DNA from: Acidimicrobiia bacterium
GTDB taxonomy: Bacteria; Actinomycetota; Acidimicrobiia; IMCC26256; PALSA-610
Reading direction: 5' to 3'
DNA: 64,000 nucleotides
Assembly (NCBI GenBank): GCA_026002935.1
Contig: BPGH01000001.1
Location: 2,693,250 to 2,757,249, forward strand
Part shown: piece by piece, positions 36,355 through 44,883 of the stretch
Numbering within the stretch: position 1 is the stretch's first letter
How the letters are laid out: each line of letters starts with the position of its first letter
The notes under the pieces: generated by a model
What the model was told of the DNA's origin: nothing
The model's input: the letters and a program-made list of their open reading frames with translations, nothing else
Database searches by the model: none
Program-made: the position numbers and the translations under genes

Positions 36355-36366
36355 AACGTGAGTCTA
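36354..36366. promoter_or_regulatory. Interleaved divergent leaderless -10 elements of ku and ligD
   Basis: On the minus strand TAGACT (36366-36361) is six bases from the ku ATG. On the plus strand TAACGT (36354-36359) overlaps the ku start codon and is ten bases from the ligD ATG. Each promoter's upstream region would lie inside the other gene. Confidence 0.55.
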
Positions 36367-36369
36367 CGT

Positions 36370-37272
36370 ATGGCGTCCCGGGTGCGGGTCGAGGTCGGCG
36401 GCCGGTTGCTCTGGCTGTCGAACCTCGACAAGGTCCTCTACCCCGCCGCCGGCTTCCGCAAGCGCGACGTGATCGACTACTACCGGCGGGTCGGCCCGGC
36501 GATCCTCCCGCACCTGGCCGGCCGGCCGCCGACGCTCGTGCGGGCCCCCGACGGGCCCGACGGCGAGCGCTTCCACGAGAAGCGCTGCCCCCCGCACCGG
36601 CCCGAGTGGGTGCCGACCGAGGTGGTGGCCGCCGGCGGGGGTCACCGGGGCTGCCTCGTCACCGAGCCCGCCACGCTGATCTGGCTCGCGAACCTCGCGG
36701 CGCTCGAGCTGCACACCCACCAGTGGACGGTCGACGACCCGGTGCACCCGACGGCGGTCGTCGTCGACCTCGACCCGGGCCCCCCGGCGACCGTGGTCGA
36801 CTGCGCGCGGGTCGCGCTCGCCCTGCGGGCGGTGCTGGAGCGCCTCGGCCTCGTGTCGGTGGTGAAGACCTCCGGCGGCGCCGGCCTGCACCTGTCGGTG
36901 CCGCTGAACGGCGCGACCGCGACCCACGAGGACACGAAGCGCTTCGCGCTCGCGCTCGGCCGGCTCCTCGCGACACGGGAGCCCGACCGGGTCACCGTCG
37001 ACATGGCGAAGGACCGCCGGGTCGGCAAGGTGTTCCTCGACTGGAGCCAGAACGACGCCCACAAGACCACGGTCTGCGCGTACTCGCTGCGGATCCGCCC
37101 GCGCCCGACCGCGTCGACGCCCCTCACGTGGGACGAGGTCGACGACGCGCTGCACACGCGCGACCCCGACGCCCTGACGTTCGAGGCCGCCGACGCCGCG
37201 GCGCGCGTCGAGCGGCACGGCGACCTCTATGCGGCGACGCTCACCGTGCGCCAGGAGCTGCCCGCGCTCTAG
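36370..37272 (+). CDS. ligD: Stand-alone LigD polymerase/primase domain (NHEJ)
   Basis: The 300-residue protein is the archaeo-eukaryotic primase-like POL domain of LigD only. LSNLDKVLYPAAGFRKRDVIDYY opens it, catalytic acids are in VVVDLDPGPP (about 136), and KTSGGAGLHLSVPL, DMAKDRRVGKVFLDWSQN and AYSLRIRPRP follow. It fills gaps and adds nucleotides at double-strand breaks bridged by Ku. The ligase and phosphoesterase domains are not in this window, so the pathway is split among genes. It diverges from ku. The ATG is placed by the -10 spacing and family alignment. Confidence 0.94.
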   Translation: MASRVRVEVGGRLLWLSNLDKVLYPAAGFRKRDVIDYYRRVGPAILPHLAGRPPTLVRAPDGPDGERFHEKRCPPHRPEWVPTEVVAAGGGHRGCLVTEPATLIWLANLAALELHTHQWTVDDPVHPTAVVVDLDPGPPATVVDCARVALALRAVLERLGLVSVVKTSGGAGLHLSVPLNGATATHEDTKRFALALGRLLATREPDRVTVDMAKDRRVGKVFLDWSQNDAHKTTVCAYSLRIRPRPTASTPLTWDEVDDALHTRDPDALTFEAADAAARVERHGDLYAATLTVRQELPAL

Positions 37273-37282
37273 GTTCCGCCGC

Positions 37283-38119
37283 ATGGAGCTCGACGGGAAG
37301 GTCGCCATCGTCACGGGTGCGAGCCGCGGGGTCGGCGCCGCCACCGCGGTCGCGCTCGCCGGGCGCGGCTGCCGGGTCGCCTGCGCGGCGCGGGCGACCG
37401 AGGCCGCCCCGCTCCCGATCCCCGGGACGATCGACGACACGGTGCGGCGCGTCCGCGAGCTCGGCGGCGAGGCGATCGCGGTGCCGACGAACCTCGCGCG
37501 CGACGACGAGATCGAGCGGATGGTCGCCACCACGCTCGACACCTGGGGCCGCGTCGACGTGCTCGTCAACAACGCGGCGATCACGTTCCCCGGTGACCTC
37601 GACCTGCCCCCGAAGCGCTTCGACCTGGTGATGCAGGTCGACGTGCGGGCGCCGTTCCTCGCGATGCAGGCGGTGCTCCCGGGGATGAAGGCGCGGGGCA
37701 CCGGTGCCGTGTGCAACGTCTCGTCGGTCGCGGCGCTCAACTACTTCCCGGGCCTCATGGTGTACGGGATGGCGAAGGCGGCGCTGGAGCACCTCACGAT
37801 GTCGGCCGCGCACCAGCTCGCGCCCCACGGCATCGCGGTCAACACCTTCCGCATCGACGTGCCCGTCGCCTCCGAGGGGTTCCTCGCGAACCTCCCCGGT
37901 GCCGACACCTCGGACTGGGAACCGGCCGAGGTCGCCGCCGAGGGCATCGTGTGGATGCTGGAGCAGCCCCCCGACTACACGGGCCACAACGTCGGCATGG
38001 CGGAGCTGCGGGCCCGCCACGGCATCATGCGTTCGCGCGCGCGGCGCCCGCACGTCCAGATGCCGGGCCTCGTCACCGAGACCCACCTGCGGCCGCTCCC
38101 CCGCGCCGACGCGGGCTGA
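37283..38119 (+). CDS. SDR family oxidoreductase (HSDL2-like)
   Basis: The 278-residue enzyme has VAIVTGASRGVGAATAVAL at residues 7-25, VLVNNAAITFPG near 94, a catalytic Ser in CNVSSVAAL near 145 and the Tyr-Lys pair in VYGMAKAALEHL near 162. The extended second strand loop (ARATEAAPLPIPGTIDDTV) is typical of SDRs related to HSDL2. Its C-terminal 45 residues, basic with HVQMPGLVTETHLRP, exceed the usual fold. TAGGTT, whose TAG is the stop of ligD, lies seven bases before the ATG, so it may have its own leaderless promoter. Confidence 0.9.
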   Translation: MELDGKVAIVTGASRGVGAATAVALAGRGCRVACAARATEAAPLPIPGTIDDTVRRVRELGGEAIAVPTNLARDDEIERMVATTLDTWGRVDVLVNNAAITFPGDLDLPPKRFDLVMQVDVRAPFLAMQAVLPGMKARGTGAVCNVSSVAALNYFPGLMVYGMAKAALEHLTMSAAHQLAPHGIAVNTFRIDVPVASEGFLANLPGADTSDWEPAEVAAEGIVWMLEQPPDYTGHNVGMAELRARHGIMRSRARRPHVQMPGLVTETHLRPLPRADAG

Positions 38120-38129
38120 CGTCGACCGG

Positions 38130-38161
38130 GGGCGCCCGGGTCACCGGGGTGACCGGCGCCC
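38130..38161. terminator. Long hairpin between convergent SDR and thiolase genes
   Basis: GGGCGCC-CG-GGTCACC pairs with GGTGACC-GGCGCCC around a two-base loop: 14 base pairs with one two-base bulge. It lies 11 bases after the SDR stop and 14 before the thiolase stop, so it can serve both directions. Confidence 0.65.
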
Positions 38162-38174
38162 GTCGCCGGGTGCG

Positions 38175-39381
<1,207 letters not shown>

Positions 39382-39443
39382 GACCGGCCTCCGGTACGTG
39401 GCGTAGTGCGGTCGTGAGGAGACCGCACGATAGCTTGCGGCCC

Positions 39444-40142
39444 GTGGCGCACCCCATCGGCGCGGAGCACCACCGCAGCCACCGCTCGGGCTGGTTGCGG
39501 GCCGCCGTGCTCGGGGCGAACGACGGCATCGTGTCCACCGCGAGCCTCGTCGTGGGGGTCGCCGCGGCGGGCGCGGACCGCGCGGCGGTCGTGACGGCGG
39601 GCGTCGCCGGGCTCGTCGCCGGCGCCATGTCGATGGCCGCGGGCGAGTACGTCTCGGTGAGCTCCCAACGCGACACCGAGCAGGCCGACATGACGATCGA
39701 GGCCGCCGCGATCGAGCAGGACCGCATGGCCGAGCTGCGGGAGCTGGCGAGGATCTACGAGGACCGCGGCGTGGAACCCGGCCTCGCGCGTCTCGTCGCC
39801 GAGCAGCTCATGGCCAAGGACCCGCTCGGCGCGCACATGCGGGACGAGATCGGCATCACCGAGGTGGCGTCCGCGCGCCCGCTGCAGGCCGCGGGCACGT
39901 CGGCGGCCGCGTTCACCGTCGGCGCCGCGCTGCCGGTGCTCGCGATCTCGCTCGCCCCCGCCGCGGTGCGCGTGCCCGTGACGGTGGCCGTCGCGCTGGT
40001 CGCGCTCGTCGTGCTCGGCGCGGTCGGCGCCCACCTGGGCGGCGCGCGCTGGCAGCGGGCCTCCCTGCGCGTGGTCGTCTGGTCGTCGCTCGCGATGGGC
40101 GCGACGTACCTGATCGGCCGCCTGGTCGGCACCCAGGTCTGA
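39444..40142 (+). CDS. VIT1/CCC1-family membrane transporter (iron/manganese type)
   Basis: The 232-residue protein has RAAVLGANDGIVSTASLVVGVAAAG in the first membrane segment, AMSMAAGEYVSVSSQRDTEQAD in the second (the Met/Glu cluster used for metal passage), a cytoplasmic helical domain rich in Glu (EAAAIEQDRMAELRELARIY) and three C-terminal segments. Family members export Fe2+ or Mn2+ into vacuoles or out of the cytoplasm. TAGCTT at 39431-39436, seven bases before the GTG, supports this start over an in-frame GTG at 39414. Confidence 0.9.
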   Translation: MAHPIGAEHHRSHRSGWLRAAVLGANDGIVSTASLVVGVAAAGADRAAVVTAGVAGLVAGAMSMAAGEYVSVSSQRDTEQADMTIEAAAIEQDRMAELRELARIYEDRGVEPGLARLVAEQLMAKDPLGAHMRDEIGITEVASARPLQAAGTSAAAFTVGAALPVLAISLAPAAVRVPVTVAVALVALVVLGAVGAHLGGARWQRASLRVVVWSSLAMGATYLIGRLVGTQV

Positions 40143-40170
40143 GACGGGCCCGGCCGCCGCGACCCCGCGC

Positions 40171-40200
40171 GCCGGCGCCGGGGCGCGCCCCGGCGTCGGC
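40171..40200. terminator. Long hairpin between convergent VIT and gamma-CA genes
   Basis: GCCGGCGCCGGGGC (40171-40184) and GCCCCGGCGTCGGC (40187-40200) pair as a 14-base stem with one mismatch and a two-base turn. It sits between stops at 40142 and 40203. Confidence 0.6.
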
Positions 40201-40202
40201 GC

Positions 40203-40721
40203 TCAGTCGATGCGGCGCAGCTCCGCCCGGTACCGCTCCCGGTTTCGGCGGTACTCCCGGGCCGGGTGCTCGACGTGCTCGTCCCGCACCGCGTCGAGCC
40301 GCAGTGTCGCCGGCACGCCGAGCGCCATCGCCCGGCTCGGCACCTCCATCCCGCCCGGCACGAGCGCACCGGCGCCCACGAGCGCGTAGCTGCGGACCAC
40401 GGCGCGGTGCAACACGATCGAGCCGGTCCCGACGAGCGCGTGGTCCTCGACGGTGCAGCCCTCGAGGTGCGCGAGGTGGCCGATGGTGCAGTCGGCGCCC
40501 ACGCGCGTCTCGAGCTCGCGTGTGCAGTGGACGACGGCACCGTCCTGCACGGAGGTGTGGCGCCCGATCACGATGAGGCTCTGGTCGCCGCGCAACACGG
40601 CCTGCGGCCACACGGTCGCGCCGGCCTCCACGACCACGTTGCCGATCACGGTCGCGTCGGGGTGCACGAACGCGTCGGGGTCGATGCGGGGCGTCACGTC
40701 CCCCAGGGCGTAGATGGCCAT
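40203..40721 (-). CDS. Gamma-carbonic-anhydrase-like hexapeptide protein
   Basis: This 172-residue left-handed beta-helix protein matches the YrdA/gamma-CA group: IDPDAFVHPDATVIGNVVV, AVLRGDQSLIVIGRHTSVQDGAVVHC, then IGHLAHLEGCTVEDHALVGTG. In active enzymes the last segment reads GHxxxLHGC; here the third zinc His is replaced by Glu (LEGC), with a His two residues earlier. Zinc binding or hydratase activity is therefore doubtful. The ATG is 18 bases from the divergent dioxygenase start. Confidence 0.83.
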   Translation of the reverse strand: MAIYALGDVTPRIDPDAFVHPDATVIGNVVVEAGATVWPQAVLRGDQSLIVIGRHTSVQDGAVVHCTRELETRVGADCTIGHLAHLEGCTVEDHALVGTGSIVLHRAVVRSYALVGAGALVPGGMEVPSRAMALGVPATLRLDAVRDEHVEHPAREYRRNRERYRAELRRID

Positions 40722-40726
40722 GGGCG

Positions 40727-40732
40727 TAGTCT
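40727..40732 (+). promoter_or_regulatory. Leaderless -10 (TAGTCT) of the PhyH gene
   Basis: TAGTCT lies seven bases before the GTG at 40740. The opposite strand offers only a weak CAGACT at matching distance for the carbonic-anhydrase-like gene. Confidence 0.5.
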
Positions 40733-40739
40733 GTATCCC

Positions 40740-41543
40740 GTGGACGTGATGGCGCACGTGGAGGAGATCGCCGAGCAGGGCTACACGATCGTGCACGACG
40801 CGATCGAGCCGGAGCTGGTCGACGCGCTGCGCGCCGACCTGGCCCGGCTCGAGGCCTTCTTCGACGTGCAGCCCTCCCCCAACTCGTTCGAGGGCCACCG
40901 AACGCTGCGCATCTACAACCTGCTCGCGTTCGGCGAGCTGTACGAGCGGATCCCCGTGCACCCGAGCGTGCTGCCGATCGTCGAACGGGTGCTCGACCCG
41001 GGGTGCCTCATCTCCTCGCTGTCGTCGGTCGACATCCTCCCCGGCGAGGTCGCGCAGCCGATCCACGCGGACGACCAGCTGATCCCGATCCCCAAGCCCC
41101 ACCCGCCGACCGTGTGCAACTCGATGTGGGCGCTCACCGACTTCACGGAGGCGAACGGCGCGACGCGCATCGTCCCCGGGTCGCACCTGTGGGACCACGA
41201 CCCCGAGTACGGCCGGCACTACGACTCGATCCCGGCCGAGATGCCCGCGGGCTCGGTCCTGATCTGGCACGGCAGCCTCTGGCACGGCGGCGGCGCGAAC
41301 CGCACCGGCGAGCGCCGCGTCGGGATCGCGATGAACTACTGCGCGGGGTACATCCGCCAGCAGGAGAACCAGCAGCTCGGCCTCGACCGCGAGACGGTCC
41401 GCCGGTTCCCGCCGCGCCTGCGCCAGCTCGTCGGCTACGGCGTCTACAACATGCTGATCGGGCACATCAACAAGCGATCGCCCGAGCAGCTCCTGCTCGC
41501 CGACGCGCCGGGCGAGAGCCCGATCGTGTGGGACAGGATCTGA
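40740..41543 (+). CDS. Phytanoyl-CoA dioxygenase (PhyH) family protein
   Basis: The 267-residue protein is an Fe(II)/2-oxoglutarate oxygenase. The metal triad is visible as His-x-Asp in PIHADDQLIP (about 105) and the distal His in SLWHGGGANRTGERRVG (about 185), where the Arg binds 2-oxoglutarate. WALTDFTEANGATRIVPGSH is characteristic of the PhyH family. It would hydroxylate an acyl-CoA or other hydrophobic substrate. GTG at 40740 is chosen for its perfect -10 spacing; an ATG nine bases later is possible. The crotonase gene follows after two bases. Confidence 0.9.
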   Translation: MDVMAHVEEIAEQGYTIVHDAIEPELVDALRADLARLEAFFDVQPSPNSFEGHRTLRIYNLLAFGELYERIPVHPSVLPIVERVLDPGCLISSLSSVDILPGEVAQPIHADDQLIPIPKPHPPTVCNSMWALTDFTEANGATRIVPGSHLWDHDPEYGRHYDSIPAEMPAGSVLIWHGSLWHGGGANRTGERRVGIAMNYCAGYIRQQENQQLGLDRETVRRFPPRLRQLVGYGVYNMLIGHINKRSPEQLLLADAPGESPIVWDRI

Positions 41544-41545
41544 CC

Positions 41546-42292
41546 GTGGCGAACCTCGAGATCCGCGACGACGCCGGCGTGCGCGTCCTGACGCTGAACC
41601 GGCCCGAGGTCCTGAACGCGTTCGACACGCCCCTGTACGAGGCGTGCGGTGAGGCCCTGCGCGCCGCGGCCGCCGACGACGACGTCCGGTGCGTGGTGCT
41701 CACCGGCGCCGGTCGCGCGTTCTCCGCGGGCCAGGACCTCGCGGAGATGGCCGCGATCGATCCTGCGGCCGCGGGCACCCGCCACGGATTCCCGGCCCTG
41801 ATCGACACCGTCGCGACCTTCGAGAAGCCGTTCCTGTGCGCGGTGAACGGCGTCGGCGTCGGGGTGGGCATGACCGTGCTGCTCCACGCCGACATCGCCC
41901 TCGTCGACGAGACGGCGAGGCTGCGCGCGCCGTTCGCGCCGCTGGGTGTCGTCCCCGAGGCCGCCGGGAGCCTCCTCATGCCGGCCGTGATGGGGAACCA
42001 GCGCGCCTCGCTCGCGCTCTACACCGGCGACTGGATCACCGCGCAGGAGGCCGTCGACGCCGGCCTCGCGCTGCGCACCGTGCCCGCGGGCCGCGCGCTC
42101 GACGAGACGATGGAGATCGCCCGGCGCATCGCGACGATGCCGCTCGCGTCGCTCGTCGAGACCAAGCGGCTCGTCGTCGCGGGCCGGATCGACGCGATCC
42201 GCGCCGCCCGGGCCCGGGAGGACGCCGCCTTCGCCCGCCTGCTCGGCGGCGCCGACAACGCGCAGGCGCTGCGGGCGTTCCTGGGCGGCTGA
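41546..42292 (+). CDS. Enoyl-CoA hydratase/isomerase (crotonase) family protein
   Basis: The 248-residue protein has TLNRPEVLNAF near residue 15, the oxyanion-hole segment RAFSAGQDLAEM near 55 and AVNGVGVGVGMTVLLHADIAL near 94, then FAPLGVVPEAAGSLLMPAVMG, where Glu is the usual acid/base position of hydratases. It adds water to, or isomerises, an enoyl-CoA. It starts two bases after the PhyH stop, so both act in the same operon, plausibly on the same branched acyl-CoA. Confidence 0.9.
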   Translation: MANLEIRDDAGVRVLTLNRPEVLNAFDTPLYEACGEALRAAAADDDVRCVVLTGAGRAFSAGQDLAEMAAIDPAAAGTRHGFPALIDTVATFEKPFLCAVNGVGVGVGMTVLLHADIALVDETARLRAPFAPLGVVPEAAGSLLMPAVMGNQRASLALYTGDWITAQEAVDAGLALRTVPAGRALDETMEIARRIATMPLASLVETKRLVVAGRIDAIRAARAREDAAFARLLGGADNAQALRAFLGG

Positions 42293-42349
42293 CCGGCGCG
42301 TGCCGGGGGGATCGACGGGGGGCGGGCCGCGCCCGTAGCCTTGGTGCCC

Positions 42350-43856
42350 GTGATCGCGGCGACCCGCAGTGGCAAGGTCCAGGGGCTCGAACGGAACGGG
42401 GTCCTGGAGTTCCGGGGCATCCCGTACGCGGCGCCGCCGGTCGGTCCGCGGCGCTGGCGCCCGCCGCAGCGGGAGGAGCCGTGGGACGGCGTGCGCGACG
42501 CCACCGCCTTCTCGGCCGACGCGCCGCAGGGCCCGTTCGCGATGAACACGCTGACCGGCGCGCCCGAGAGCCCCAAGAGCGAGGACTGCTGCTACCTCAA
42601 CGTGTGGACGCCCGCGTGCGACGACGCGCGCCGGCCCGTCATGGTGTGGATCCACGGCGGCGCCTTCATGTTCGGCTCGGGCAGCACCCCCTGGTACGAC
42701 GGCACGAACCTCGCGCGCGGCGGCGACCTCGTGGTCGTCACCGTCAACTACCGCCTCGGGCCGCTCGGCTACCTGCACCTCGCCGACCTGTTCGGCGACG
42801 AGTTCGAGGGCTCCGGCAACCTCGGCCTGCTCGACCAGATCGCCGCGCTCGAGTGGGTGCGCGACTCGATCGCCGGGTTCGGCGGCGACCCCGACGACGT
42901 CACCGTGTTCGGCGAGTCCGCAGGCGGCGGCAGCGTCGGGACCCTCCTCGGCACGCCCGCCGCGCGCGGCCTGTTCCGCAAGGCCGTCGCGCAGAGCGGC
43001 GCCGCGTCGTGGTGGGCGACTCGCGACGGCGCGACCGGGGTCGCCGAGGCGCTCGTGCGGGGCCTCGGCCTCGCGCCCGGCGACGCGGACGCCCTGCGGT
43101 CGCTCCCGTGGGAGCGGCTCGTCGAGGCGTCCACGCAGCTCGGCACCGCAGTGGGCAGCGGCATGCTGCCGTTCCAGCCGGTCGTCGACGGGGTGGTGCT
43201 CCCCGCGGCCGCCGCTCGACGAGATCGCGGCCGGCAACGCCGCCGGCGTCCACCTCCTCGTCGGGACGAACCGCCACGAGATGACGCTGTTCAACCTGAT
43301 CGACCCGTCGCTCGCGCAGGCCGACGACGAGGCGATCGCCCGGAGGGTCGAGCGGTTCGCGCCGCGCGACCCCGCGCAGCTCCTGGCCGAGTACCGGTCC
43401 CGCCGCCCCGGCGCGACGCCCGCGGAGGTGTGGACCGACCTCGCGTCCGACGCCGTGTTCCGCCTCCCGGCGATCCACCTCGCCGAGCACCAGCTCCCGC
43501 ACGGCCCCGTCTGGATGTACCTGTTCACCTGGGAGTCGCCGGCGATGGGCGGCCTGCTGCGCTCCACCCACGCGCTCGAGATCCCGTTCGTGTTCGACAC
43601 CCTCGACCGTCCCGGCGTCGAGCTGTTCACCGGCGGCGGGGCCGAGCGCCGGGAGGTCGCCCGGCACGTGCACACGGCGTGGATCGCGTTCGCGCGCACC
43701 GGCGACCCGGGCCACCCCGGGCTGCCGCCGTGGCCCCGCTACGACACCGCCCGCCGCGCCACCATGCGCCTCGACGTCACGTGTGAGGTGCTCGACGACC
43801 CCATGGGCGACGACCGCCGGTCGTGGTCACCGCGACCGGCCCCCGACGGCCCTTGA
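42350..43856 (+). pseudogene. Type-B carboxylesterase, one frameshift
   Basis: Joined across two frames, this is a full carboxylesterase: FRGIPYAAPPVGPRRW near the start, EDCCYLNVWTP, the oxyanion loop WIHGGAFMFGSG, nucleophile Ser in VFGESAGGGSVG (about 190), and the catalytic His in STHALEIPFVF. The frame changes by one extra base near 43205-43213, in a GC run (CCGCGGCCGCCGC). Both flanks stay well conserved, so a sequencing slip is likely. TAGCCT (42336-42341) is eight bases before the GTG at 42350, favoured over TTG 42341. Confidence 0.82.
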
Positions 43857-43887
43857 GGCGGCCCCACGGCGTGCCGATGACCCGGAG

Positions 43888-44850
43888 GTGACCGACATCG
43901 TGGCCCTGCTCCTCGACGACGAGATCCCGGCCGCCCGGCTCGGCGGCCTGCTGCGCGAAGCCCGCAAGCGCGCCGGCATGAAGCGGCGCGTCGCGGCGCG
44001 GCGCGCCGGCGTGTCCACGGACGAGCTGCGGCGGTTCGAGCGCGGCGACGAGCTCGCCCCGGCGGCCGTGTGTGCGCGCCTCGCGGAGGTGTACGGCGAC
44101 GACCTCACCGCGCACGTGCCGCTGCGCATCCCGGTCCAGCTCCACGAGCACTGGCTCGTCGCGGCGGGCGCCGTGCAGCCGGTCGGCACCACGCGCCCCG
44201 AGGACGTGCTCGCGGGCTACGCGGCCCTGCTGCGCCGCCTGCGCGGCGCGCGGCCCGGCGAGCCGTTGCCGCTGCGGGCCGCCGACCTCGCGGCGCTGTC
44301 CGCCGCGCTCGGCGGCACGCCCGAGGACGTCGAGCGCCGCATCTCGGAGCTGCTCGGCTGCTCGCGCGAGGAGGCCTCGGCGCTGCGTGCCGACCTGTTG
44401 CGCCGCAAGGTCGTGCTCCCGGTCGCCGGGTTCGCCGCCGGGGTGGCGATGTTCGCGGCCGCGCAGGCGGGGGCCTCGAACGACCGCCCCGCGCCGGCGG
44501 CGCCGGCGCCGGGTCCGGCCGACGCGCCCGCGTCCGCCGACGCGCCCGCCGCGCCCGAGCGGGTCGAGCTGGCCCCGCTCGCGTCCGAGCCACCCGTCCC
44601 CGCGCCCGTCGCCGTCCCCGCGGCACCTCCGGCCGAGGTCGGGCCGCCGCCCGCACCGGCGCCGGACCCCGTGCCCGCGGACGCGGCGGGCGGCACCGGG
44701 GACGGCACCGATGACGGGTTGACCGACGCGACGGTGCCGCCCGAGCTGCGGCCGCCCGACACGCCGCCGGTGACCGACGACCCGCCCGTCGGCATCCTGC
44801 CCGGCGAGGACGAGTTCGTCGAGATCGGCGAGCCGCTCGTCGAGCCCTGA
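43888..44850 (+). CDS. XRE-type HTH protein with membrane anchor and Pro/Ala-rich tail
   Basis: The 320-residue protein has an N-terminal helix-turn-helix (LGGLLREARKRAGMKRRVAA, then RAGVSTDELRRFERGDEL) at about residues 17-55, a helical middle part, one membrane segment (VVLPVAGFAAGVAMFAAAQA, about 172-191) and a 125-residue low-complexity tail rich in Ala, Pro, Glu and Asp. The order resembles RodZ-like or membrane-bound one-component regulators, with DNA binding inside and the tail outside. The start codon (GTG) lacks a clear RBS. Confidence 0.72.
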   Translation: MTDIVALLLDDEIPAARLGGLLREARKRAGMKRRVAARRAGVSTDELRRFERGDELAPAAVCARLAEVYGDDLTAHVPLRIPVQLHEHWLVAAGAVQPVGTTRPEDVLAGYAALLRRLRGARPGEPLPLRAADLAALSAALGGTPEDVERRISELLGCSREEASALRADLLRRKVVLPVAGFAAGVAMFAAAQAGASNDRPAPAAPAPGPADAPASADAPAAPERVELAPLASEPPVPAPVAVPAAPPAEVGPPPAPAPDPVPADAAGGTGDGTDDGLTDATVPPELRPPDTPPVTDDPPVGILPGEDEFVEIGEPLVEP

Positions 44851-44883
44851 GGCACGCGCGGGGCGGCACCCGGCCCGCGCCGC

